From positions 804,900 to 868,899 of the forward strand of contig QAOA01001066.1 of assembly GCA_003255065.1 (NCBI GenBank): 64,000 bases of DNA, read 5' to 3'. The notes under the pieces were generated by a model. The model was given only the letters and a program-made list of their open reading frames with translations, did not search any database and was not told where the DNA came from. Within the stretch, counting starts at the first letter, position 1, and the number at the start of each line of letters is the position of its first letter. Positions 46,182 through 59,616 of the stretch are shown here, piece by piece. The translations under genes were made by a program, and so were the position numbers. The DNA comes from Cercis canadensis. Taxonomy: Eukaryota > Streptophyta > Magnoliopsida > Fabales > Fabaceae.

Positions 46182-47611
46182 GTGCAGACTGCTGCAGAAA
46201 AGTGAAAGGAACAATTCAAGAGAGGAAAACAAAATAGGAGAATCCACATCAGTGGGGAAGGACCCCTTGTTCAGTATTCTATTAGAAGTTTGAGGCTGGT
46301 TATTAGTAGCTGGGTTGAAAGCGAAAGCATTTGTGTATCTCAGAGTGGGTAAACAGTAAAGGCAGGGCGGTAGTTAAAATGGGCATTTATTATGCTAGTT
46401 AATTTTGTCTCAGTTGTCAGTTTGGATATTTAAGGACTTGACTGGGATTGACTCAATAATCACAATCAGGACATTGAGGAGTTTGCACCTGATTTTGAGT
46501 TACGGAAGTCATAAATGTAACTCATACAGAACATCTCCCATGTGGGCTAGAGTATTTTTGTGAATCATTTTGTATAATGAGTAATGACATATTTTTCAGC
46601 TTCTCAGATCGGGGACAGCTTAGGAAAATAGTGAAATATATGTACCTACAGTAGCTTGAATGACATTGTGGCATGTTGCTATAAATATAGTTCAAATCTC
46701 AATCACAGGTGCCAAAAAAGTCACTGAAAATACGCTTACTTTTTCCTTTTCAATTAAAGAGAAAAAAGCACCTCAGACTCGGATTAAAGATAAAAGGTAA
46801 AACGCAATTAGAATTTAAGGATGACAAATGATCATGCATGCACAAAAGAACGGGTTAACAACTGTCGTCTAAAGGTAAAATTCCTAAAATAGGTAGTGTG
46901 CCACTCTTTAAACAAGCTTTTTACAGAGAGTAAGCTTATGGGTATTTGGGACTATACCTATCTCTAATTTCCATTTCGAGGTTTCCTGATTCCCAGCAGT
47001 GTCTCCACAGCTTGCAATTAATCAAACTTACCAATAGATTTTTGACATTGCACAGAGACGGGTGAGAGGGATTGTGACAGTGAGTGACCAGACGTACATA
47101 ACTTTTTTCCAGTGAGTAGGAAAAAGATCTATCTGCAAACAAGTAATATTTCCATTTTTTATAGGTTATGACCTTTCTTCTTTAGTTCTCGCAATAGAGG
47201 TGATGCTGAGTGGTGATCATCAAAACAAGTAGGGTAATATTTTTCTTTCGTTGCTTTTTCTGAGTTTTCCAATCAGGGGATTCAATTATTTACCATTCTC
47301 AGAGTAAAAAGGTCGCGCAAAAGACAAGGATAGTCACGCTGCCTCTCTGAGTCTGTAGTCTGTACCTTCGGAAATCCTTTCTTGCTCTGCATTTTATTTT
47401 ATTTTTATAGATATCCAAATAAAAAGTACTGAATCTGAAGATGCTTTTAAAACACAGTGGTCTGTTTGGTGCCTCAGCGGCTGTTAGGCCTGCTCTGGAT
47501 AGCTCGCGTTCGCAAATCAAATGGTAGTACCGTAGTAGTGTGGTACCATGGGTTCACATGTTGTCCCTTACCCAATGACGCTCATAAATTCAAGATTGAG
47601 ACAGGAAACGA

Positions 47612-47654
<43 letters not shown>

Positions 47655-48650
47655 AAAAAAAAAAAAAAAAAAAAAAGCCAGAAATGATATTTCCCTTTCT
47701 ACAAATACTATGGCCATAAAAATTCACAAATTTGTTACTTGACGGTTGACAAAAATAGCCAAACCTGTTTACATGCACTAAATTTGATACCTTTCACATC
47801 CTCCATTGAAATATAAAACTGAATTTCAAACGCTAATAAATGAATGGGCAAAATTATCTGTGATTAGGATTAATAAGTCACATTCAAGTAATTTTTATGT
47901 TGTAATAACTTTAGCATAATTTAAATTATACTGAATTTATTTTTATTTTTTTTATACTCAAAACATTAATTCATTGTGTCATTTAGAGTTATTACAGTAT
48001 AAAAACTACTTAAATGTAACTTATGTCACATTGTACGATAATCTTCCCCTAATTTCAAAAGTTAATCCATTATGGAGGCTTCTTTTTTTGGGACATTATG
48101 GACGCATTTTGGCACACATACCGGTTATCCCATGTGTCCACATTTAGAGGACCAACTTCATAGAAATACAGTATACTTAAATGATTTAAGACCTCAATAT
48201 TCTTGAAATCTTATTTTATATTTTGAATAATTCTTAATTCTCATAGCAAATATAAGAATTAAAAAGATCAAATATTTAATATCAGAGTACCTCTTTTTCT
48301 CTCGCTCCGAATATTGCATTTGTTTCTGTTGTTGACGATTGATCGATCAATTTCCGAAGATACAAACTATTCGACCATCATTAAACGTTCCCATAGATCA
48401 ATATTTCTTGCTTGAGTTCGGATGACAAGGAGCCAAGGACGCTTGTATAAAAAGAAGACCTATTTTAGGACTAGGGTGGGCTAGAACCTTTTTTTTTGTT
48501 TTTTGTACCAGAGACAGAGCACATGGCAAAACACCCTAGCGGAGTGGACTAGTACCTGACTTTAGGTTTATATTCAGAAATCTTTGACTTGAAGAGATCC
48601 ATAGCATATCCATAGGTGGGATTTCTTTCAGTTATGTATAAAGGAGACAA
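45900..48650. other. Gene-free stretch with (GA)n and poly(A) tracts
   Basis: A (GA)n microsatellite lies at 46147-46178, plausibly in the promoter/5' leader of the minus-strand EPFL gene. A long A-run lies at 47614-47676 with one C. No other coding region or RNA gene was recognised. Confidence 0.5.
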
Positions 48651-48657
48651 CCTCATT

Positions 48658-51600
48658 TCAATGGGACTTCAACTTTGATCTATACAATTCCTCATCTACG
48701 ATCATGGTTGGTATACTCCACGAACCCAAAGGGTGTCCAGATACCTTTCCACCTAAACAATTAGTTGCCATTCAATTATAGTAGCCTATAGGAGAGAGTT
48801 ATACATTAAGAATGCCTCGATTGTGGTATATTACCTTCCTTAGTGGCTTCTTCACATCTTTGCTGGTACATCAGAGACAGCTGCGGATCCAGTGATTTCA
48901 GCAAACTGTCATATTTGTCTTCAGCCTCACTGATGCACTTCGCCTGCAATTGAAATTATGAATGATAATAAATTTCTAAATTTACTCAAAAACATAAATA
49001 AATATAATTATTCCAATTTTTTAAAAAGACCAACAACTGGAAAGGGTTTTTAGTAAATGGGTACAAAAACAGACTCACTGATAACTATACAGGTAAACAG
49101 CAATACTTCCAATTATATAAACACGATGCTATAATCGTTAGATTGATGAGCTTTCTCTTCTTCTGCCTCACTCTCACAATAATAGGCGGGAAATAACAGA
49201 GATCCCTAACAGGAGTAATATCATTGCACTATTTCAGCTGCATAAGCATTGCTGATGATCCTGGGTTCTTATGGCACTTCCTTTCCCTTTAAGAACAGGG
49301 ATTCAAGGAGTGATCACAGGTTCAAAACTCATTGGGTCAACGTTTTTTATTTGAGAGTACGCATCATAGTTAGAAAAAACCAGCAAACCAACAAAAAGCT
49401 ACTCACCAGCATAGCTGGGGCAGTTGAAGCTCCATATATTTTGATAAACATGCGCAAAATATTAAAACTATTCTCTAAAACATCATCCTGCACAGATTTT
49501 TAGTCAAAGTAAGATTCAGACAATAGCACAAAATATAGCTAGTAGTTATAAAACTTTAATAATTGAACTCACCTCATAGTCATACCTGCAGCATTATCCC
49601 GTAAAATTCTGTCAAAAAAAACTGATACATACTAGCATAAGATTGAAACATCGATAGATGCATATGATTTATCACAGAAATGAAACATATGAAAAACAGT
49701 AAAATACTAAAGGGTAAGTTTCGTATTACTACTGCTTCTTGAAAACTGTGATGGGAAGTAGCTTTTAAAGTTACTTGCAGAAGGTACCAAATGATGTCTG
49801 CCAAACACATGCAAAAAAAAAATGGCTTTTATAGAAAATTTGAATATTTGTTCAAAATTTACTAAGAAATGAGATATTGGAGAAGATTATGTGAGCATAC
49901 ATTTTTCTAAAACAAATTGGAATAATTTTTTTATTAGTGTCAATATGGTAAAAACTTTTATTATTCTTAAAGTACCAGAAGAAGAAAATACCAAACTCAG
50001 CTGAGTGTGCACAGAAGCATATCAGAGATCATGGTACTCACCACCAATTGAAACAAAATATAGTACTTACAGATCATCAGATAATTCCACCAGGAACTCT
50101 GAAACTGAAAGAAACTCCATATGCAACTCCTCAACCTTCAGAACAGCTTCAAAAAAACACAATCAACCTAATGACTTATAACTAACAAGTTTATGTCACT
50201 TTATGCAGAAATTTATGTTGCCAGCAATATTCTAGAACACAATCATAATGGACATATATAGATAGAAGGGCGTAAGTGTGACAAGTCTTACACCCAATGT
50301 AAGTAGATCCCAACTCTATATATATATATAACAAGCTTTCACTATCAACAATCAAATAACAAAACGAAAGGAAAAGCAAGTTACTTTGGATGTCAACTCA
50401 GACAAAAAAAAGAATTCAACATAACACAGTGAAAAAAGGAAATACCCAGCATAATATTTTTGCCGTATCATTTTTACCTTTTCTCCTCGTAGCTGATAGA
50501 GAAGAAGATTCAGCACTCGATAATCAAAAGATTTTAGATGAATAGCCTTCATCACATCTTCAACACGGATCTAAGTAGCATGTTGATTAGACTTGAAATA
50601 GGAAACCTTAAGAAGGAATTTGATTCATTTATTTGACAAAGAGACTGAAAGGTGCACATAGAATACTATTGTGTACCTCCTCGTTATTTATCAGCGCATA
50701 ACAGAGTTTTCTTTCAAGAGCCCAATACTCTGCTCCATGACTAAATTCTTCTCTTATTCTTAGCTCATCAAGCAAAAGGAACAAAGAAAAAATTAAACTC
50801 AAACTTAACTACTCCCATTGAATAGTATTGCATAGAAGCCAAAAGTTATACCTCGCTGTCAAAAGGCCTCTCTGTTCAAGAAGTGTCACAAGTGGTCTAA
50901 ATGGATCATTTGGGAAGCAGGAAACCAACGTTTGAGTTGCTTTCTGCATATAAAATTAAATTATATAAGCCAATTGGAAGTTAGTTACTTAAAAAGAGAA
51001 AATTCAAATTACTGCTGCCAAAGTTCCAAATATAACCTCATTCTTTCCTCCTAAAACTGACTTTCTATCAGTTGGTGTTTGCAGTAATTTCTCATTCATC
51101 TTATCCAGCTGCATCATAATAACCACGAATTATAAGCACAAACAGGGGATTTTGCAGATCAGATACTTATTGTTGGAAGTATGTATAATATATTCCACTA
51201 ACTCTCATATAATAACAATTATGAAGAAATTTTGTTATTAATTACTTCTAGCAAACTCTGTTTTCTTTCTTTTCCTTTTTTTTTTTCCCCTTAAATAGAT
51301 TTTTTCATCCTAGGCAAGGACAGAGTGACAAGAAATACAAGATGGACATGTCATAACCAATCAATAAAATGATTATACTTCCTAGTGGAAGTTAATTAAA
51401 GTGCTTGCACCAATTTCACTGGCCATATCACCATTTTGTAGCTAGTTGAAAACAACATATGCAAGATAATTGGCTTCAATAAAAGGAGGGCTGAACTTAA
51501 TAACATGAATATAGAATGTACCTGATAAATAAAACTCTCCGTGAATGAAAGAACAGGTAAGTATTTGAACATTGATTGTGTTCTGTTTACATCCAATCCA

Positions 51601-53646
51601 TGAAACATAAAATAAGATCTGCACTGCAAGAACAATACAAATACTGTGATAAACTCAGGAATCCAACTACAAACGATGACTACCAGGCTCCTTCTCACTG
51701 TCAAATTAGCCAGATCCAATTTGACAGATTATACATGGTATAGTTTAGACGATTCTCAGAAGTAAGTTTCATCAAAACTTCAACTAATTAGCAGAATGAC
51801 TCTCGCAGTCCTTCACTTTTTAGGTCAATTTATAAAGCAATTTTACTACAATTTAACAACAGGAAATTTGAAGTCTTGATTATCTTGCACAACAACCATG
51901 GTAAAAACTTGAGAATTAATAATAAAAGATAATGGGATTATAATGTTGACAGTAAAAATTCCATGAGTATGAAATCATCCGGAGCTGGCCTGTCCAGAAA
52001 GCTCACATTAACATTGGAAGTAGAAAGTAAGTTTCAGGGAGCTAAGCTCATTTGATTAAATGGTATCAAAGCTTTCTACCAAGTGATTCTTGTAGTAAAT
52101 AGATACTTCATAAAGAAATATAAAAGACACTCTGGATATAACACCTGATATATGGGATTTTATTCATCTATTGACCAATAAGATGATTGGTGGCATAAAC
52201 TTAATATGGTTCGGACAATAATCAAATTCATCTGTGCACCTAATATAGTATTGCAGCTAATTAATATGCAACCATTTGTACATTTGCCCATTCAATCACC
52301 CAGCAAGAAATATAAAACAAAGCATGTAATACTGCAGCCATACCAAATAGATAAAATTATGAATACATGCTTACAAAATCTTCAAGGGTAGAATTTGCCT
52401 GTTGCATGGAATCCAGCCCAACCATGGCCACGTTGTAATTGTTACTTTGCAACAGGCTATAATCTCCTATTTGATCACAACTGAGCTGCAAAGCATTTTC
52501 AACAAGATTTTGTTGGCAACCTGCATGAAAGTAAAACTTGAATAAAATTCGTGAAACAGTATATAAACTGAAAAAAAAAAGTAAAAGAAGTTAAAACATG
52601 CAACAAAGCATATGAAAGGGGAAAAAGTGAGGAACATCATATGAAATCCCAAACTCCACTTTCAAAGTGATGAACATCCCAAAGTTGTTAGCCAGCAGAT
52701 AAAAATATTCCAAGACAGCAGAAGGCATTAAATTCTACCCATCACCACATTTTTAGATAGTTACAGTTTTGCTGCATAATAAAAAATTCTCCTAAAGTCC
52801 TTCTGGTCTGGGAATGCACAAGACATAAGAAAATCACTACTAATAGTCAGCCTTCACTGCTCTTAAGAAATAAATGCAGGATAATGCTAAGAATAGTTGC
52901 ATTTATTTCACACCTTCCATGATTCCACCAAAAAAAGAATTTAATAAATAACTCTCATTTACGTAGTCACTTATTGACTTATCTTTCCTATGAGATGACT
53001 ACGGCAAAAACAACTAGCAATTTAATGGTCAAAAGAACCTATATGAGTGCGAAGATTGGGGCTCCTCTATGATTACCGTTATTTTCTTGATTCATGAGAC
53101 CATCTTGACTAAGCCACAGAAATGCCTCCTCGAGAAATGTAGCAGAGAGCTGGAAAAAGATCAAGATAAGCCTGATTTTTGCCTCCGATTAATACTATTT
53201 GAGATATCAAAGCAAAGAAATCGGCAACTGAAACTTACTTTGGGCATAAGCTCCGAAACCAAGCAGCACTTGTTCTCCATGTCAAGCATTCCACTCGGTT
53301 GTATCTAACACCATGTCATTTCCCAACACAAGACACAGCATAAACACCAATTATCCAACAAATCAATAAACTGCTACAGTTTATTATTCTTGATTAACAT
53401 GCACTTTAAAAGAAGAGCAACATTCATAATATTATAATATTGCGTGCAAATTTAGAGATAGAGAGGGAGTGTGAGTGTGTGTGTTTTTGGTTTATATAAT
53501 GAACGAGAAGTTACCATGAAGAGCAAGAGATTAGCGAGGAAGCGATTCGAGTGGTGATCGGATTTGGTAGACGAGGTCACTACGCCCCGAGATTCCATAT
53601 ATTCCAGCATGCTCTGTACTTGTTCTAGTTTCCTTAACTCTTCCAT
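48658..53646 (-). CDS. Conserved plant protein of unknown function, 14 exons
   Basis: Exons: 53646-53515, 53304-53239, 53149-53077, 52520-52375, 51623-51522, 51108-51013, 50943-50852, 50758-50677, 50570-50478, 50135-50071, 49585-49573, 49487-49407, 48943-48835 and 48752-48658. They join in phase to 414 residues with one 13-nt micro-exon (encoding YDYE). The product starts MEELRKLEQVQSMLEYMESR and contains VAMVGLDSMQQANSTLEDFC, RSYFMFHGLD, YLPVLSFTESFIYQ, EYWALERKLC, EDVMKAIHLKSFDYRVLNLL and ELHMEFLSVSEFLVELSDDL, ending YRSKLKSH. It looks all-helical, with no signal peptide, membrane span or catalytic motif. I recognise it as the type of single-copy uncharacterised protein found across land plants, but cannot name a function. 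Confidence 0.85.
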
Positions 53647-53649
53647 TTC

Positions 53650-54850
53650 TACCCCACACTGTGCAATGCTTGCGATTCAGCTTCGAGAATGCCAACACTG
53701 AGGTCTCTTCTTCCAGGGCTGAGGGCTCTCTTCAAGGTTAAGAACTCAAGCAATGGCAAAAACGACGCCGTTAAGAACTCGTGGCGGGACAAAGGTTGTG
53801 CTGTTTTCATTTGGGGTGAGATTATTTTATATGTTAATATAATTTAAATTTTATTAAATTAATATCTGTGTAAACTGTGATATACTGTAGAACTAAAATA
53901 AAAAATGAGACAAGATATATATCTTGTCTGTGCAGCATAACCTTGCCCTCTCAATTTGACACTAAAACCAGGGGCGAATATTAAAGTGCATAATATTTCA
54001 GAAAACAAAATATCGAAATCTTAAAATATTATCTTTATAATTTTCTTTACAAATGTATATTTAATTCAATGATTAAATGTTATAAAATTTAGACTGTTAA
54101 TTTTTTTTTAATTTTAAATGAACCACATTCATTGCTTTAGAGTAATTTTAATGCACATACAAAATGCACAAATTATATACATACTATATTGGCTTAATTT
54201 ATAAATAAAATAATAATTATTTAATGAACAATAACAAAGTAAAATTCCTGCAGAAACCATTCAATCTAATTATTTGACTTTTTCCGTTAACGGTTGACTT
54301 CAGAGTACTAGTACTGATTGCCATGTTATAGATTTTGCTGGCTTCCTCAACCGTATAATACTAACTCAAAACTGACGTTCTCATGTTGAAATCAGTCTCT
54401 TTGCCTCCTCCTATTTGAACGAAATATTTCTTCTTTATTTTTAGATCTAGTATACAGAACCACTAAAGAAAAAAGTGTGTAAACCGAGCCTAAATTCAAT
54501 GGAGTTGATCACCAACATTAGTATATAAAATGAAAATCGATGACGATCACATTACAAACTTGGATCAAAATACAAGCGGAAACGCAATTACACATTTACT
54601 GAAACAATCCTGATCTTGCCCGAAGTTCAGTTATCTTAATTTGTCTGAGATGATTTCTCTTCATTGGTATCCGCTGCCAACTTGAAGAACGCTTAAAATC
54701 GAGTAACCGTGATTTATGCGCAGGCTAAAATCTGGGTAATTTGACTTTGTGTGAGGATTCATCAGTATACACAGCAAGAAAGGAAGAGAACTGCATCAAG
54801 ATTTGTCACTTCAAAATTTCGGGATTTTCCTCCCTTAATTCAACCCAAGC
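53650..54850. other. Intergenic stretch, no gene seen
   Basis: Contains the presumed promoter of the 14-exon gene (from 53646 upward) and AT-rich sequence without recognisable coding potential. Confidence 0.5.
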
Positions 54851-54851
54851 T

Positions 54852-57800
54852 TCAGATTTGGTGCATTTCCTTCTCTTTTACCTCATCCTCAGCTGAGTTA
54901 CGCGTTTCTAATGTATCTCGGTCTTCACTAGTTTCCCGTCTGCTTTCCCATAGCTTACCAGTCTTCCCTATTGCAAGAATCAAATCAAGTTGTTTTTGCT
55001 GTTGTTCCTGCGTAGAACACACAGATGCGATCGGGACCCCCCAAAAAACATAGTAGTTTAGCATATGTAAATTGATGGTCAAGAAATTTTTTGACTAAAC
55101 CATATGTGGCTCTAGATTATACACTAGAAGCTAAGGAAGCAGATAGAATACAGTTACGAACAAACAATGATTGCAAATCCAATAATATTTATTTTGCATC
55201 TTCGAGGAAAAAAATAATAATTTAGTCTTAATAACCTAAAACCTAAAACCCTTGACATTGAAATTTCTTGGTTCTATATCACAGATAAACATTATAATGC
55301 TCCTCTGCAAATTCTTAACAATATCTGCTGTTCAGAGTTTAAATGACCTTCTGAATGGATGATTATTACCTGCATTGCTAGTAAAACCTTTTGAATTTCG
55401 CCAAGCTCCTTCTCTAAAATGTCTGATTGCGCCGCTAATGCTCTTGTGGCCTCAGAGTTCTTCTGCGCCAGAGCTGCAGACTTCAAGAAATGAACATATA
55501 GTTAGATTCGCTTTTCTTTTTCTTTTTATTTAAACAGCAATAAGTCGTTCAGGTATAATAAACAATCAGTTTAACTTTAAGCGTTTTTTGGCTGTTTATA
55601 ACTAGATGCCATCTTTCAAGCACCATGCATGCTAGTTTTACTTCAGACTATTAAGATTAAGACCTATAACTAAGTGTAAGTTATAACTCATCAACATGAG
55701 TATCCTATCCATTCAAAACCAAAGTCCTATGCATATGAGGAGCGACTATCAGTATATTATGGATCCATACAAGGGTTCCAAATTTGCTTTCAGTGCAGGG
55801 ATCGGGTGCAATAATCATTGAATAAACATGATATGACCCAAAGAAACCTTTCAATCGACAGAGACTTGACAATATCATCGCCACGATTTATTTTGGAAAG
55901 AAAAACTGTGCATTTTTCATATTCACAAAAATAAAAGTGTTTAACTTGACAAAATACAACTGCCCAATTTGTACGGAAGTGTACGTAAAGTGCCACATCA
56001 AGACAACCTTCTGATGTGAGCGTGGATTGCCCTCCAGCAGACACAAATGAGTGATGTAACTTTATTAGGTAAACTTTTGGTACATATAGCATGGTTCTTC
56101 ACAACAATGACCCTATCATATTTCACTGATGAGATACAAATTCAGAAATAGCACCCTGCTATCTTCGCTCTGTATATGACCATTACTATCCCCTAATCAA
56201 CAGTATACCAAATACTTCCAATTCATTCCAACTTAGTCAAATACTCCCAAAATCCAAAGTAACCTAAGAAAATACATTCTCAGATATCACCCTCCAAATG
56301 AAATAAACAAAACCAGCCCAATGAAAACCAAACACGAAAGCAACTTAACTTTGCATAAATCTTGTCTTTAACACCTGTCCATTTGTCCAACAAAAGGAGG
56401 GGGCAGGGAAGACCACAAACTAGTGCTTACTAATATTTCATCTACCTTTGAATATGGAAATATAATTTTCAGTCAAAAAATCATAGGAAAAATGCAAAAG
56501 CTATGCCTTACATCTAGAATAAATATTGTTCTCTAAGTTACAATGCAAAGCACCCATTTTCCTTTTGCCTGCTTCCTTATTCAATGTTATCAAACAAAAA
56601 AATACTCAACGCCTTGCACAACCAAAATCTTTCAGTTGATGTTTGGTTCTAATGGTGCCTCCTACCATTGTGAAAGACTGAAACAAAGCTGGAGCATGAG
56701 GTAAATGGTTTAAAAGACCTGGTGAATATTTGAAAGCCGTGAAGCAAAGTGAAACTTGACCAACCTTCAGGAATATTGTGTAAATTATTGAACTTAGACA
56801 CCAAAAAACTGTTTAATTGCACCAGCTTTGGAGTAAAAGGTCCAAAAACCTGTTGGGTTTGATCAGGTATCAATCCGACTCAGTCTAAAATTTTAATAAT
56901 TAATTTTATGGATCACAATACAAAATTAATGTATTTCAATTGTATTAACAGCATCATGTAATCATGAATAGTACCCAAAAAATAAGGCACCGGCATTCAA
57001 CAAGATGCATTATCAACACTCGAGATCATAAATATACATAGAATGTGTCAAAATAGAATACCAACGAGAGAAAGCATAACCCAGCAATCTGCTACACATG
57101 TAAACTACATTGTCAATAGGACAGCTCTATCATTGTGATGATTTTGTGTCCTAACTATGTATTATTTATGCTCCTTACATTGCATTGTCAATGAAATTCA
57201 TAAGTGCTCTTTATACCTCCAAATACCTCTCTGGCCTGAGAACATAAAAGAAATATTTCCTTCTGCTAACATACCCTATTTACTTGGCTTTTTCTTTCCA
57301 TTTCTTATTCTCAAAACTTTTCTAGTTTTCACAAGTATTTCAATCAGTGTATTGGGGATCTAGATTGCACCTGTAAATTTGCTTAACTTGTCTATCTAAT
57401 ATTCCGTCTTTTACTCCATAATCATCTTCTACATATCAACGCATTGCATTATCTCAGAAATTAAAACGACAAGCTTCACTATCCAACAGTAGCTTAACAT
57501 TAGGAAAGAAACCAATCAATAAAAAATAGTTACTTTACTACCTCAGTTATGGGCTCCTTCAAAGCCTTTCTGGTGACCCTAAACCTTATCCCCAACTTCT
57601 CGAGCTGCCTGGACAAAACCCTGATAAATGTGGCCGAGCTCCTCAAATCCTCCTCCAACTTCTCAATCCTTTCCAGCAAATTAACCTCCAAGCTACCCTT
57701 CACTGTCTCCCTACAAATTCGCCTCCATTGTCTTCTGCGAATCAACGCCCCAATCAAAACCCCAGCTATCAACATCAAAATGCCCCAGAGTGTAACCCTA

Positions 57801-58195
57801 TTTCCTATTGCCACCAAAAACTCCTTCTTCGAGGCCGCAATCACGCTATTCACAGCGAAACCAATTGATAAAACTGCCGACGAAAGCAGACACGACAATT
57901 CAGCCAAAGAAAGAAAAGAATCAAGATTGAAATCACCGACGACATCCTTCTGTATAGCACCTTCGGATTCATAGACTCTAAGATGAAAGGGGTCACTGTG
58001 AGTCCTGAGGGAATTGAATTTGTCAGGTCTCAATGACGTGAGCTTCAGAATTCGAAAATGGACAGAACCCGAAAGGTGGTGGCGTAAGGCGATCGAGAGT
58101 GATAGGCTGGAGTTTCTGTTGAAATAGAGGTTGTAGAGTGAACATCGAGAAGGTGAATCTGCAAATAGGTGCTGAGAATGACAAGTGAGTAACAT
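54852..58195 (-). CDS. Predicted organellar membrane/coiled-coil protein, uncharacterised
   Basis: Three exons (58195-57542, 55480-55370 and 55007-54852) join in phase 0 to 306 residues. Residues 1-75 are rich in Ser/Arg/His and poor in acids, as in a plastid or mitochondrial presequence. Two hydrophobic spans follow, about 95-120 (SLAELSCLLSSAVLSIGFAV..) and 127-152 (..TLWGILMLIAGVLIGALI). Then come a basic patch RRRQWRR (153-159) and helical coiled-coil stretches (LLERIEKLEEDLRSSATFIR.., 173-202, and LAQKNSEATRAL..ILEKELGEIQKV, 222-255). The C-terminus is charged (EDEVKEKEMHQI). The sequence resembles an uncharacterised conserved plant family; no enzyme motif is present. The large intron 57541-55481 holds only repeats and chance frames. 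Confidence 0.85.
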
Positions 58196-58398
58196 TGTTC
58201 AAACTCTAGCGTTACTGCATACGAGTGCGTTTAGGGGTTCGTTTGGATATCTATAGGGCTTGATGAGTGAGTCGAGAGAACACTGATATTACTATTCTAT
58301 GCTGGGTTTCAGGCCATTGCTCTATTTGCTCTCGACTCCATAGAGAGCTTCGCGGGCGATGGGTTCGAGGGTTTGCGCGGGCTATACTTGGTAACTAT

Positions 58399-59608
58399 TA
58401 AGGGTGTAATCGGTCCGGTTTACACCCCAAACCGACTAAAATCGAGTCAAGTAAATTCGGTTTGGTTCGGTTTTTTAAAAAAATTTAGCTAAATCGAGTC
58501 AAACCAAACTGGTTCGGTTCGGTTTGGCCGGTTTCTCGATTTTGCTTACACCTTCCTCCCACATCTAAACTAAAAACCTCGACAGATTTAAGAGACCAAT
58601 GAAACATGATGGCCCAAGTTTCAAACTTTTACCTCATTCTCCCCTCTTTCTCTTCGTTAAGGCATTCCCTTTCTTTATGTTTCCTCTCTAAACCCAGAAC
58701 CCAATCTCTCTTCAACATTCTCGCCTCCTCCTCTTCAAGACGACACCGTAACTTGCTTCCCCAACCTTTCCATCTCGGCCGTAGAAACAGTAGCACTAAC
58801 AGAGAAAGTAGACAAAGTAAAGGTAAAGACAGAGGTACGGCAATGGAAGAAACTCAGTCAATTGGGTTCAACAAGAGAAGGGCTAAGGGTAGAGATAAGA
58901 GTGATATTCCCATTGCAGTTGAAAGTTTGCAAGTTGAATCCTGTCAATACCTGATCTAGTATGAGGCAACCAGATGCTTCAGCCATACCCATTAGAGCTT
59001 ATGTGGGCAAAGTTTAATTTACTCCTGACGTTCAACTCTAACTCCTAAAGCGTCTATATAGACAGCATGAACATGGATAATGTTATAGTAGAGATTACTT
59101 GACCAAGTTTTGTGGTGGAATTTTCAGAGAGCGAGACAGCGACGGCGACGGTGACACAGCAGAGAGTGAGACAGCGACAGCGACGGTGACACAGCAGAGA
59201 GCGAGACTGCTACGACGAAGAGAGGAGACTAAGACCGAGACACTGGCAACACAGCAAAGCCCGAGAAGAGAAGAAGGGATTTGAGAAGATAATGAAGGAG
59301 AGTTAGGGATTTCAGAGTCAGAGAAGGAGAAAAAGTTAGGGATTTTGTGATTTCTGAAGTGAGGGTGAGGAGGGAGTCGAAGAAAAGGGATTTTAGAACA
59401 GAAGGGCTACCCTTATTAATCAAAACGATGTAATTTTAATGGTCTCGGTTCGGTTCGGTTTATTACCGATTTTTCTTCATTGAAACTGAAAACCGAATCG
59501 ATGGGGTCGGTTTTTCAGAAATACAAACCAAAAACCGGACCGCCTCTCTTGGTTTAACTCGGTTTGTTCTCGGTTCGGTTGGTTTGGCCGGTTTTGTTTA
59601 CACCCCTA
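58399..59608. mobile_element. Non-autonomous hAT element with captured tRNase Z sequence
   Basis: The 8-bp target duplication GTAACTAT is perfect (58391-58398 and 59609-59616). The ends are TAAGGGTGTAATCGG (58399) and, reversed from 59608, TAGGGGTGTAAACAA, the usual TAGGGGTGTAA-type hAT terminus. Subterminal GGTTCGGTTTGG/CCGAACC repeats flank both sides (58430-58535 and 59440-59595). The 1210-bp element has no transposase. It contains a host-gene fragment (58606-58970) and a short tandem repeat rich in GAGACAGCGACGGCGACGGT (59130-59215). Confidence 0.92.
58606..58972 (+). pseudogene. tRNase Z (long form, TRZ3/TRZ4-like) 5' coding fragment inside the hAT
   Basis: The frame from ATG 58606 reads MMAQVSNFYLILPSFSSLRH, an organelle presequence-like stretch (HRNLLPQPFHLGRRNSSTNR), then MEETQSIGFNKRRAKGRDKS. 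After a frame change near 58910 it reads LQLKVCKLNPVNT before a stop. This matches the start of plant long-form tRNase Z, whose N-terminal pattern is KRR.EGRDK..NLQLK.RKLNPVNTI. Everything beyond (the metallo-beta-lactamase domains) is absent. The piece is thus a captured, decayed exon carried by the transposon, not a working gene. Identification rests on recalled family pattern, without a search. Confidence 0.75.
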
Positions 59609-59616
59609 GTAACTAT

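Noticed and set aside
47548-47778. Lysine-rich and phenylalanine-rich ORFs
   Set aside because: Products of the long A-run read on either strand.
56649-56873. 74-codon minus-strand ORF between exons of the 306-residue protein gene
   Set aside because: Lies in the long intron with no splice support and no recognised motif.
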